A program made the position numbers and the translations under genes. The notes under the pieces were generated by a model. That model ran no database searches. It saw only the letters and a program-made list of their open reading frames with translations, and was not told where the DNA came from. From NCBI GenBank assembly GCA_964607135.1, contig CAZSIV010000002.1, forward strand, positions 1 to 64,000: a stretch of 64,000 nt of DNA. The letters run 5' to 3'. The DNA comes from Metaruminococcus_A sp964607135 (GTDB lineage: Bacteria; Bacillota; Clostridia; Oscillospirales; Ruminococcaceae). This document shows, in pieces, positions 40,552-48,890 of this stretch (position 1 is its first letter; each line of letters starts with the position of its first letter).

Positions 40552-40589
40552 GAAGGCAGAAAGGAACTGCCGTGAAGGGAGTAAGAATC

Positions 40590-41747
40590 ATGTTTGAGAA
40601 AATGAGAATGTTCGTTTTAGGACATAAAATGATTGTAACAGGGATCGCATCGGCGGTCGTCGTAGTCGGCGGATCGGTCACAGCGGTGGTATTAACTCAG
40701 CAGGGAAACAACGGGCTTGCCGTGGAAGAAGGAAAACAGTCGTTCCCGGCGGCGGTATCAGGTACAAAAACGGAAAGCGACATGTCGGAAGTCCTATCGG
40801 TGGAAGAAGGGGCGAAGGTGGAACAGGTCGCGAACGAGGATGGAACGGTAACGGAGGTTATCACCCATACCGACGGAACAGTGACAGAAGTGACCACCCA
40901 TAAGGACGGAAGCCAAAGCGTAACGGTAACAAACGAGCAGGGACATACCAGCACGGATGTAAGGCCGTCAGGTTCTAGCCAGAGTCAAAGCGGTTTCAGT
41001 CAGAACAACGGGACGGCAAAACCAAACAACTCCGGTTTGGGAAGTTCCTCTAACAGTTCTGGTTCCAACCAAAACGGCAGTCATCCAGTACAGCAGCCGT
41101 CTAGCCCCTCTAGTGGCTCCGGCGCAAACCAGAGCCAGGGTAATTCAAGCCAGAACAGCGGAACAACTAAACCAAACAACCCCGGCTTGGGCAGTTCTTC
41201 TAACAATTCTGGTTCCAGCCAGAACAACAGCCAGCCGAGCAGCAGCGCGTCCAGCTCCTCTGGAAACTCCGGTTCCAACCAGAACAGCGGAGCAACCAAA
41301 CCGAACAATCCTGGTTCGGAAAGTTCTACCGGCAGCACCGGCACAGGTCAGAACCAGGGCAGTCAAAACCAGAACAGCGGCAATACCGGCGCTGGAACAG
41401 CTCCCAGCAAACCGGCAGCGCCTGCTGAGTTCGACGCGAACAAGATCATCAATGCCGCCGTTCCAAGAATTAAGGAGTTTATGACGTATTTACCTGATCT
41501 GGCAAAAGAAATGCTGGAGGATGGTCAAATAACACAACAGGAATATGAAGAAGGTTATCCTACTTATGGTTCTGGCTATTTTACATTCAATTTTGAATTA
41601 ACTCGCAGTATGGATAGTATTGTAGATGGCTTAGTAGAGTTGTATCAAGGAGAGCACAGAGATGGAGAGAACTATTTCTACATCGAATATCTAGGGAAGC
41701 AGGATATTTTTGGGATACAGAAACATGTCTTTAAGCTGTATCGCTAA
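40590..41747 (+). CDS. Membrane-anchored protein with a Ser/Asn/Gly-rich stalk
   Basis: 385 residues. A membrane helix near the start (MIVTGIASAVVVVGGSVTAV, about 17-36) is followed by an acidic stretch with DGTVTEV repeats (GTVTEVITHTDGTVTEVTTH) and a long low-complexity region (about 135-280) built from SSxNxSGSxQN and TKPNNPGxGSS units. It ends in a small folded domain (about 290-385) with NAAVPRIKEFMTYLPDLAKE and FYIEYLGKQDIFGIQKHVFK. The stalk is of the kind that carries a domain through the Gram-positive wall. GAAGGGAG precedes the ATG at 40590. No family is recognised; a surface role in conjugation is inferred from the location. Confidence 0.75.
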   Translation: MFEKMRMFVLGHKMIVTGIASAVVVVGGSVTAVVLTQQGNNGLAVEEGKQSFPAAVSGTKTESDMSEVLSVEEGAKVEQVANEDGTVTEVITHTDGTVTEVTTHKDGSQSVTVTNEQGHTSTDVRPSGSSQSQSGFSQNNGTAKPNNSGLGSSSNSSGSNQNGSHPVQQPSSPSSGSGANQSQGNSSQNSGTTKPNNPGLGSSSNNSGSSQNNSQPSSSASSSSGNSGSNQNSGATKPNNPGSESSTGSTGTGQNQGSQNQNSGNTGAGTAPSKPAAPAEFDANKIINAAVPRIKEFMTYLPDLAKEMLEDGQITQQEYEEGYPTYGSGYFTFNFELTRSMDSIVDGLVELYQGEHRDGENYFYIEYLGKQDIFGIQKHVFKLYR

Positions 41748-41764
41748 TCAATCATATTAACGGG

Positions 41765-41797
41765 AAAGCGTGTGTATAAAGCACACGCTTTTGTTTT
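41765..41797 (+). terminator. Terminator after the 40590 gene
   Basis: AAAGCGTGTG/CACACGCTTT stem followed by TGTTTTT. Confidence 0.8.
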
Positions 41798-41815
41798 TGA
41801 ACAGAAAGGAGCGTT

Positions 41816-41971
41816 ATGGAGTACAAAAAACTCCCACAGGGGATGCGGGAGATCATCGAGCTGGCGGCGGAAGCGGAACGGCAGGGAATATCTTACGGTG
41901 CTTTCATCGTGCAGAACCATCAAAAGCAAAAACAAACGGTCAAAACTGCCGGAAAGGAAGATACGGAATGA
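41816..41971 (+). CDS. Very small protein coupled to the adhesin gene
   Basis: A 51-residue frame (MEYKKLPQGMREIIELAAEA, then ERQGISYGAFIVQNHQKQ) that is too short for ordinary gene lists. It has a strong AGAAAGGAG site and its stop overlaps the next start (ATGA), so it is very likely translated and coupled to the adhesin. Its helical opening (PQGMREIIELAAEAERQGIS) is typical of small ICE proteins that sit ahead of larger genes. Function unknown. Confidence 0.65.
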   Translation: MEYKKLPQGMREIIELAAEAERQGISYGAFIVQNHQKQKQTVKTAGKEDTE

Positions 41972-44900
41972 GTATATGGAAAAGGATGGCGGCGTTTGCT
42001 GCCAGTGTTGCCGTGGCGATTTCGGCGATCACTGTAAGCTTGCCGAAGGCGGGAGCTGTTTCGGGAGACCAGTACACGCTGCGGGACTACGACTATTCAA
42101 CTCTCTCCTACAGCTTTGACGGGAGCTATCCCGCACCGTTCGGAAACACAAGTCAAATCTGGCACGAGTTCCGGATGGAGAACAATCGGACAGGAGGTTT
42201 TTCCTCCGGTTATTGTATGTCCTACGGCGTTCACACCTCAAACGGAACGGTCTACAGTGCCATGAGTGCCGATCAGTATACGGCGCTCTCCGACGATCAA
42301 AAACGATTGATCAACTACGCCATGATGTTTGGATATGACGTAGGAATCCTGCCAGGCGCAGAATACCGGGATATCTCAAAATACATCGGAACGCAGATCA
42401 TGATCTGGATGATCACCAGCGGCCAGCTCGGAACGAGCTGGGAAAGCGCAATCGTCAATAAACTGGTCGCAGGAAGCGCCGACGCTCTCAACTATTACAA
42501 CATCCTCAAAAGCACGATCACCAGCTTTCGAAAACGACCAAGTTTTTCCGGTGCTAATACACTTACCGCTCCCACCTACACACTGCAGTGGAACAGTGCG
42601 AAGAACCGGTATGAAACAAGCCTGACCGATACCAATGGGGTGCTGGGGGATTTCAGCTTTTCGATGTCGGATGTGACCTTTGAAAAAAGCGGGAATACCC
42701 TCACTATCCATACCACCAAAGCGATCAATACCGCGGCGACTTCCTCTTCGACCAAGGCGATCCCGATGAGTATCCGTAACTGCGCCGTTGATTTCCTCGT
42801 AAACGGGTCAGGGGCGCAGCCGGTCTGTACCTACAACTACGACGGAACGAGCGATCCGGTGAACGCGTATTTCAAAATAAAGACAGCCGCGGTTGGCGAA
42901 CTTGAAATCGAAAAAGATTCGGATGATAACGTGAAGTCGGGTTTCAGCTTCCAGGTGACAAGCGACGCGGGATTCGATAAGACGGTAACGACCGGCTCAA
43001 ACGGGAAAGCGAGCCTTACCGGACTCCCCATCTACAAGGAGGACGGGACGACAAAGATCACCTATACCATCAAGGAGACCAGCGTTCCCGGACGGTATAC
43101 TACCCCCGACAATCAGACGGTCAAGCTGACCAACGGAACGACAACGGTCAACTTTACAAACTCTTTGAGGCGCGGTACCCTTGCAGTATTAAAAACCTCG
43201 GATGATAATCTGAACGGCAGCCGGACGTTCAGCGTGAAAGGAAGCAACGGCTACACCGGAACAATGACAACCGGAAAGGATGGGAAAGCGAGTATTTCTA
43301 ATCTGCCCGTTTACGACAGCGAGAACAAGCTGATTCAATATACGGTGATTGAAACTGGAACGCCGAGCCGATATGTCGTACCCAGCCCGGTTACAGTGAC
43401 TTTGGAGACGAATAAAACGATTACAGCAAACTTCAAAAACAGCTTGAAACGCGGCACGCTGGCTGTTCTGAAAACCTCGGATGATAACCTGAACGGCAGC
43501 CGGACGTTCAGCGTGAAAGGAAGCAACGGCTACACCGGAACAATGACAACCGGAAAGGATGGGAAAGCGAGTATTTCTAATCTGCCCGTTTACGACAGCG
43601 AGAACAAGTTGATCAAATATACGGTAACTGAAACTGGAACACCTGACCGGTATATTGTTCCAAAACCGGTTACCGTTACATTGGAAACTAATAAAACCAT
43701 TACCGCCAGCTTTCACAACGAGCAAAAAACCGCCGTTGCCGAGCTTATCAAGCTGGACGGCGAAAGCAACAATCATATTTTAAACCACGATGGTGTTTTT
43801 ACCGTGTATGAATGGAGTGATAAGCAGGGCGGTTATCTGGAACACAGCGAGATGGCCTGGAGCGAAGCGGATCAGAAATATGTGACCGGTATACTGACCT
43901 ATACGCTGGATAACGGAGGGAAATTCAAAATTATCGAAACTAGAAGCCCGACCGGATACTATAACGACCGGAAGTTGAACGTCGAGCTTGCCATTATCAC
44001 AGGCGGCGAAGCGTTCCAGATTAATGGAGGGACTGTGACAAATATCCGTCAGAAAGCTTCGATTACTATCACCAAAGAGGGCGAAACTTTAACCGGCTAT
44101 GATTTCCGCGGTACAGAATTTGGAACTCTTTACGAGCCTGTCTTTGAAATACAGGCGAAGGAAAACGCAGTCTATGAGCTGACTGCGCTTGAAGATGTTG
44201 TCCTGCCGGATGGAACGCTCAAATATAAAGCGGGCGAGCCAGTACAGATAACGGCAACTGAATTACAGCCGGACGGCAATGTTTATGCTCGGTTTGACAA
44301 TCTGGACTTAGGGAAATACAAGGTGAAAGAAATAACTGCACCAGAAGGATATTTTATCGGAGCAAACGAGTATGAAATCGAGCTTGTCTATCAAGGCCAG
44401 GAGGTTGAAGTGTTCGACACACCGGTCACCAGCTTTAACGACCGTCAGAGATTTCGTCTTACCTTCCAGAAAGAAATCGAAGAAAACGAGATTCATCCAA
44501 ATCCGGAGGCGTACAGAGATATTTATTTCGGTGTGTTCAGCCGGGAGGATATTTCTGACGAAAAGGGAAATATCCTGCTGAAAAAGGACAGCCTTTTGGA
44601 AGTCCTCCCGGTTTCGGAAAGCGGACAGGTGCTTTCCAAAGGGGATTACGTCGCCGGTGAATATTACCTGAAGGAGCTGCAAACTGCGGAGGGCTGGAGT
44701 TTGCTGGAAACAGAATACAACTTCACTCTGGAATATCCGGCGCAGGAAAGTCCATTGCTGTGGATCGACTTAAACGAGCTGTATGGGGAGATCAAAAACA
44801 ATGTGATCCGCGGGCGGTTTGCTTTCTGGAAGCTGTCGTCCTTTGACGGGCGGATTCTGTCCAATGCGACCTACGGCGTTTTTGCGGCGGAAGAAAACGA

Positions 44901-45369
44901 GGTGCCGGAAAGCGGAAAGCTGGAGCAGGCAGAATTTCCGGATGAGGCTGAGGCGGTGGCGATCTTAACCACCGGCGAGGATGGCGACGCTGAGGTAGAG
45001 GATATCCCTTATGGATGGTACTATCTACAGGAGATGGGAGCGCCGGAGCATTATCACATTGACGACACCCGTTATTATTTTAATGTTGGAGAAGGCGGGG
45101 AGATTGTTGATGCAACCGTATCGGACGCGCCGATTATCGGGGCGCTGATTGCGCAGTATCTCCCGGCACTCGGCTCTGAAGGAATCAAAGGGTTCTGGAA
45201 ACCAGGGACGCCGAAAACCGGAGATCAATTCCCAATATGGACAGTAGTTGCCGGGTTGGCCGCCGCTGCCGTAACCGGCAGTATTATCGTTGGTTTACGG
45301 ATTAAGAAAAAAGGAAGAAAGAAACATCCATCCGGCGAAGGGAACAGGAGGGATAGAGATGGAATATGA
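41968..45369 (+). CDS. Thioester-domain, Cna-B-repeat, sortase-anchored adhesin
   Basis: A 1,133-residue surface protein. A signal peptide (about 1-30) leads to an N-terminal thioester domain with Cys83 (SGYCMSYG) and Gln143 (GTQIMIWM), the pair that forms a Cys-Gln bond in adhesins such as the streptococcal ones. Then come at least six Cna-B/SpaA-type Ig-like modules with the expected Lys and Glu (LAVLKTSDDN, TVTETGTP, LEIEKDSDDN, KYKVKEITAPEGY), able to form isopeptide links. The end has a sortase-type TPKTGDQFP, a hydrophobic helix and basic tail. The family binds host surfaces or partner cells. Two central modules are a recent duplicate. The start at 41968 overlaps the upstream stop; it could aid donor-recipient contact. 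Confidence 0.9.
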   Translation: MSIWKRMAAFAASVAVAISAITVSLPKAGAVSGDQYTLRDYDYSTLSYSFDGSYPAPFGNTSQIWHEFRMENNRTGGFSSGYCMSYGVHTSNGTVYSAMSADQYTALSDDQKRLINYAMMFGYDVGILPGAEYRDISKYIGTQIMIWMITSGQLGTSWESAIVNKLVAGSADALNYYNILKSTITSFRKRPSFSGANTLTAPTYTLQWNSAKNRYETSLTDTNGVLGDFSFSMSDVTFEKSGNTLTIHTTKAINTAATSSSTKAIPMSIRNCAVDFLVNGSGAQPVCTYNYDGTSDPVNAYFKIKTAAVGELEIEKDSDDNVKSGFSFQVTSDAGFDKTVTTGSNGKASLTGLPIYKEDGTTKITYTIKETSVPGRYTTPDNQTVKLTNGTTTVNFTNSLRRGTLAVLKTSDDNLNGSRTFSVKGSNGYTGTMTTGKDGKASISNLPVYDSENKLIQYTVIETGTPSRYVVPSPVTVTLETNKTITANFKNSLKRGTLAVLKTSDDNLNGSRTFSVKGSNGYTGTMTTGKDGKASISNLPVYDSENKLIKYTVTETGTPDRYIVPKPVTVTLETNKTITASFHNEQKTAVAELIKLDGESNNHILNHDGVFTVYEWSDKQGGYLEHSEMAWSEADQKYVTGILTYTLDNGGKFKIIETRSPTGYYNDRKLNVELAIITGGEAFQINGGTVTNIRQKASITITKEGETLTGYDFRGTEFGTLYEPVFEIQAKENAVYELTALEDVVLPDGTLKYKAGEPVQITATELQPDGNVYARFDNLDLGKYKVKEITAPEGYFIGANEYEIELVYQGQEVEVFDTPVTSFNDRQRFRLTFQKEIEENEIHPNPEAYRDIYFGVFSREDISDEKGNILLKKDSLLEVLPVSESGQVLSKGDYVAGEYYLKELQTAEGWSLLETEYNFTLEYPAQESPLLWIDLNELYGEIKNNVIRGRFAFWKLSSFDGRILSNATYGVFAAEENEVPESGKLEQAEFPDEAEAVAILTTGEDGDAEVEDIPYGWYYLQEMGAPEHYHIDDTRYYFNVGEGGEIVDATVSDAPIIGALIAQYLPALGSEGIKGFWKPGTPKTGDQFPIWTVVAGLAAAAVTGSIIVGLRIKKKGRKKHPSGEGNRRDRDGI
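43171..43728 (+). repeat. Recent duplication of a 279-bp Cna-B module
   Basis: Units 43171-43449 and 43450-43728 share about 160 bases without a change (from AACGGCAGCCGGACGTTCAG to GACAGCGAGAACAAG) and encode the paired modules with LAVLKTSDDNLNGSRTFSVK. The rest of each unit differs slightly. This implies a young duplication, or ongoing gene conversion. Confidence 0.85.
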
Positions 45370-45661
45370 AAGAGCCGTAAAAAAAGCTGGATATTTCATC
45401 AGCGTGGAGTTGTTTACGCTGCTTTTCTGTATTGTAACGCCGATCATATGCCTATGGGTTACAGACGATACCTATATAGAAGCAGATCGGCTGTTAAACA
45501 ACGTCGGCGGCAGCTTGATGGCTGTCTCGATCGGAGCCTTTTTGGTAACACTGGCCGCATATTGTATCTTCCTGCGTAGAATTCCAGAAGAAATTGAAAG
45601 AATACGTCAAACGGAGCAGCTAGAAAGGCGGATCAGCATACTCGAAAGCAAGAGCGATTGA
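45359..45661 (+). CDS. Small two-helix membrane protein
   Basis: 100 residues with two membrane helices (about 16-36, LFTLLFCIVTPIICLWVTDD; about 52-72, LMAVSIGAFLVTLAAYCIFL) and a short charged, coiled tail (EEIERIRQTEQLERRISILE). The start overlaps the end of the adhesin gene by 11 bases and AGGAGGGATAG precedes it, so translation is coupled. No family is recognised. Because it follows the adhesin, a part in display or assembly is possible. Confidence 0.7.
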   Translation: MEYERAVKKAGYFISVELFTLLFCIVTPIICLWVTDDTYIEADRLLNNVGGSLMAVSIGAFLVTLAAYCIFLRRIPEEIERIRQTEQLERRISILESKSD

Positions 45662-45667
45662 ACGGTT

Positions 45668-45695
45668 AAGAGAAGCGGTTATCGCTTCTCTTTTT
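45668..45695 (+). terminator. Terminator of the adhesin unit
   Basis: AAGAGAAGCG/CGCTTCTCTT with a GTTAT loop and five T residues. Confidence 0.85.
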
Positions 45696-45704
45696 GTTGT
45701 CTGC

Positions 45705-45731
45705 AACTTTGTGCAGAATCTGCACGAAGTT
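45705..45731. promoter_or_regulatory. 27-bp palindrome, copy 4 (ahead of the 45752 gene)
   Basis: AACTTTGTGCAGA-A-TCTGCACGAAGTT, identical to copy 1 but for one base in the left arm. As in copy 1, AGAAAGGAG follows at once, so site and ribosome site form a fixed cassette. Confidence 0.8.
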
Positions 45732-45751
45732 AGAAAGGAGGTGCTTATGGC

Positions 45752-47494
45752 ATGCCGAATACGTTAGTCGTTAATCTATTCGCCGGGCCGGGTGCGGGGA
45801 AAAGCACCTGTGCCTGGCGGCTTGCTGGGGAACTGGCAAGACAGGGCCTTCGGGTCGAATATGTGCCGGAGTATGCCAAAGAGCTGGTTTGGGATAACCG
45901 TATGGATTTGCTGGACGGCTCCTTGGAGCATCAACGGATGATATTCGAGGAACAAAGCCGCCGTATCAGACGGCTGGACGGAAAAGTAGACGTTATCATT
46001 ACCGATAGCCCGATCCTGCTTTCTTCCCTGTACATCAAGGAATCCTCCCCTGAATTTGACGCAGAGGTGAGAGAGCGTTTTTTAAAGCAGAATCATTTTA
46101 ATCTGTTTGTCAACCGAGGCAGGAATTTTGATCAAACAGGACGGATTCACAACGAGGCTGAGAGCTTGGCAATCGATGATAAAATCCAGAACTATTTAAG
46201 GTCGCATAAAATTTTCTGTATCGCCTATGACCGCGATGATATTGAAAGGATTGCCGGAAATATTCAAAAAACCTGTGAGCGTATCAATTCTCCTGCTCCG
46301 GTTCAGGAAAATAGCACGCCGGAAAACTCAAACCAGATCAAAGCATTTTTGCAGGAACGTGATATCAAACCAGACGAGCGTGTCTTTGTAGAGGTTTCAT
46401 CTGCAAAACGCCCGAAATGGGTTAGATATGATCTGGATGCAATAAGAGATATTCCGATCCAGGAGATTTTGTCGGATTACGGGATTCAAATCCAGAAAAA
46501 CGGCTTTTTTAAGCTGCGGAACGAACATACCGCTTCTGCTAAATATTACCCTAAAACCAATTCGTGGTTTGATTTTGGCGGCGGGGATCATCAAGGCGGT
46601 GGGCCAATCCAACTCGTTATGGCTTTGGATGGCGTCGAGAAAAGCGAAGCGATTCAGCGGCTGGGAAAACAGTATCGCATACGCGAGCTAAATGTTCCGG
46701 CTGGCGCAGAGCGATTTAACTGGCTGTCGAACAAGGATTTTCAAATGATAGGAGTGGATGCGCAAAACCCGATGAACACCCCATATAACCTGTTTGATGC
46801 TTATACAAAAGAGCAATCTATAAGGCTGACAAAGGCGATGAGCTTGCCGATGAACGAGCTGTTGGAGAAGGCCCCCGAACAGTATAGGTCGATTCTTGAA
46901 ACGGTGGCTGTTCCCTTTGTCAAAGAAATTCGGACAGGATATTATCAGGCGCTCGACCACCTGTCTGCGGCGGAAAAGAAAGCGCAGGCAAATGCGTTGG
47001 AGCTATCGCTTCGTCGCGAGGCTGCTCAGCAGGCGTTTGACGATTATGAAAAGTCCTATCTGATCCTCCGCAGCGGGGCATACAACGTGAAACTGGATAT
47101 GTCAGATTTAAAACCGGACTTTGAACGAGACCTGAAGCTTGCCAGACAAGGGCGTTTAAAGATCGAGGTTGGCGAATATCCATACTCTGAATTTAAAAAG
47201 CTTCCCGGCTTAAATTCATATTATGAGATGCCGAGCAATCAATACCGGCATATGCAGGAGCAGATTCATGATGGGAAATTAAAAGTTAGCCGCCCTTTTT
47301 CCGCATTTCAGCAGAATGGGGCGGTCAATCTTGTATTCAAACAGCCAGATAGGGAATACTTTGAAGATATGTTCCAAGGAATCGAATATTATGTAGATCA
47401 TATCCTACCGGAGATAACGAGTAAAATTGAGGTAAAACCGACGATCAAAGCTGAACAGTTCACAGAACAGGAGTACGAAGAAATGGAGCGGTAA
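45752..47494 (+). CDS. P-loop kinase-like protein fused to a cysteine-less CHC2-like primase domain
   Basis: 580 residues. Residues 1-190 are an AAA_28/NadR-like P-loop domain: VVNLFAGPGAGKSTCAWRLA (Walker A at 12-19), VEYVPEYAKELVWDN and VDVIITDSPILLSSLY. Residues about 235-310 follow the primase CHC2 zinc-finger pattern, PIQEILSDYGIQIQKNGFFK, then LRNEHTASAKYYPKTNSWFD and FGGGDHQGGGPIQLVMALDG, but the zinc cysteines and histidine are missing. The C-terminal half (about 330-580) is helical and unknown. Related proteins occur on ICEs of gut Clostridia. A role in sensing or in DNA handling is plausible, not shown. AGGAGG lies ten bases before the ATG; palindrome copy 4 precedes the gene. Confidence 0.8.
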   Translation: MPNTLVVNLFAGPGAGKSTCAWRLAGELARQGLRVEYVPEYAKELVWDNRMDLLDGSLEHQRMIFEEQSRRIRRLDGKVDVIITDSPILLSSLYIKESSPEFDAEVRERFLKQNHFNLFVNRGRNFDQTGRIHNEAESLAIDDKIQNYLRSHKIFCIAYDRDDIERIAGNIQKTCERINSPAPVQENSTPENSNQIKAFLQERDIKPDERVFVEVSSAKRPKWVRYDLDAIRDIPIQEILSDYGIQIQKNGFFKLRNEHTASAKYYPKTNSWFDFGGGDHQGGGPIQLVMALDGVEKSEAIQRLGKQYRIRELNVPAGAERFNWLSNKDFQMIGVDAQNPMNTPYNLFDAYTKEQSIRLTKAMSLPMNELLEKAPEQYRSILETVAVPFVKEIRTGYYQALDHLSAAEKKAQANALELSLRREAAQQAFDDYEKSYLILRSGAYNVKLDMSDLKPDFERDLKLARQGRLKIEVGEYPYSEFKKLPGLNSYYEMPSNQYRHMQEQIHDGKLKVSRPFSAFQQNGAVNLVFKQPDREYFEDMFQGIEYYVDHILPEITSKIEVKPTIKAEQFTEQEYEEMER

Positions 47495-47520
47495 ATTTAG
47501 AAAGAAAAGGGATGGATAAG

Positions 47521-47715
47521 ATGTCATATCTGGAATCAGAGGTTGTAAAACAGTATGAGAAAGGATATTCTCTCCGGAAAATCGGATCGTATTATGCCGA
47601 AGAGACAGGATATCAACAGGCCAAATCGGAGCATCAGATAACCCGGATTATTTACGAGTATTTATTGAATCAGAAGAACAAAGGAGGGAGCAGAGAAACG
47701 GGATACGACGGATGA
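47521..47715 (+). CDS. Small hypothetical HTH-like protein
   Basis: 64 residues (MSYLESEVVKQYEKGYSLRK, then IGSYYAEETGYQQAKSEHQI). The YEKGYSLRKIGSYYAEETG segment has the look of a helix-turn-helix of the resolvase/HTH_23 type. AAGGG at 47505-47509 serves the ATG at 47521 better than the one at 47512. It lies 26 bases after the P-loop gene, in the same unit. A small regulator is possible. Confidence 0.6.
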   Translation: MSYLESEVVKQYEKGYSLRKIGSYYAEETGYQQAKSEHQITRIIYEYLLNQKNKGGSRETGYDG

Positions 47716-47766
47716 GAAAATACAGGTTGTTGTCATATTCATTCTTTGTGATCTAAAGGAGGAAAA

Positions 47767-48858
47767 ATGAAGAAATTATTTGCAGGACTGATTACGGCGT
47801 CAGTCCTTTTTTGCTGCCCATTTTTAGCCGTTGCTGCCGATTCTCTACCGGATAATCAACTTGAGCTCACCAAAGAATACATCACAACTGATTCTGACTT
47901 CGCAGGACAGTATGACAAAGATTTTGCTACATCTATCGAGCAAGACGGGGAAAAATGGAATCTTCTCCAGGTAAGTTATACTGTCTCGAAGGAAACGGCT
48001 TTAGAAAGGCTGAAACCGATTCAACACATTGTCACTTACGATAATTTATATGAGATGCGTGTAAATGCACCGAAGGAATTAATCATCATAGAGGACGACA
48101 ATGAAGTAACTGTTAGATTAACCAACGTCGAATACACGCCAAAAATAATTACCGGGCGGCGACACACAGTTTTATCCCATACAGATTACGGTTTGCAGGT
48201 AGACACGCCAAATCCAGCTGCGACTACGACCGTGGATTATTACGATGAACAGTCAGAACAGACGATAAAAGTTGAGTTGCCGTTTAAAGAATTGGTTGAG
48301 CTTGACGGTTACGCTTGGCGCAGCGACTTTTCACTGCCGATCAAGGTATCAATTTATGAGGCGCAGTTCTATGCGATCAGCGATAAGCTGATTCCGTATA
48401 ACGAGGAAGCTCCGGCGATTCAGGGAGCCGAGAAAGAAATCCTTCTTTCCGCAGGGCTTGATCCTGAAAAATATGTGATCGACAAAGCCGTATGGGTAGG
48501 TGATCCATACCAAACGGGTGAAACGACGTCGCGTGACGCGTTGGCGACTGGCAGACGATATGCTGCAAACTATCAGGCTCTTTACGAGGGCGAAATCGGT
48601 TTGCCGGATGCACCGGGATATATCGCCACTGTTACCTATGAGGGTGAGAGTACGATCCACAGCGGCAAAACGGAATACACCGTTACAGCTAAAGCGTTAT
48701 ATCAGCGCGATGATACCGCTTTTATTACAACAGTTGCTCTGTCGGTTTCCGTTGCAGTGCTGCTACTCCTTTCCGCCGTTATAATTCTGCTTGCCCTGTT
48801 TGCAAAAAAGCGGAAAAGGAAGGATGCGCCAAAGGAAGCTGAGAAATCTCAGCCCTGA
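47767..48858 (+). CDS. Exported membrane-anchored ICE protein
   Basis: 363 residues: a signal peptide (MKKLFAGLITASVLFCCPFL...AVAA), a large extracytoplasmic domain, a single membrane helix near the end (about 322-346; SVAVLLLLSAVIILLALFAK) and a basic tail. The outer domain is beta-rich with no metal or catalytic motif. This type is regularly found just ahead of the T4SS genes in clostridial conjugative elements; its function is unknown. AAAGGAGG precedes the ATG. It begins the transfer operon. Confidence 0.82.
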   Translation: MKKLFAGLITASVLFCCPFLAVAADSLPDNQLELTKEYITTDSDFAGQYDKDFATSIEQDGEKWNLLQVSYTVSKETALERLKPIQHIVTYDNLYEMRVNAPKELIIIEDDNEVTVRLTNVEYTPKIITGRRHTVLSHTDYGLQVDTPNPAATTTVDYYDEQSEQTIKVELPFKELVELDGYAWRSDFSLPIKVSIYEAQFYAISDKLIPYNEEAPAIQGAEKEILLSAGLDPEKYVIDKAVWVGDPYQTGETTSRDALATGRRYAANYQALYEGEIGLPDAPGYIATVTYEGESTIHSGKTEYTVTAKALYQRDDTAFITTVALSVSVAVLLLLSAVIILLALFAKKRKRKDAPKEAEKSQP

Positions 48859-48890
48859 TTTGATAAGTTTTAAAAGAAAGGGTGATTTTG

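Noticed and set aside
41145..41366. Minus-strand frames opposite the Ser/Asn-rich stalk
   Set aside because: Artefacts of repetitive coding DNA on the other strand.
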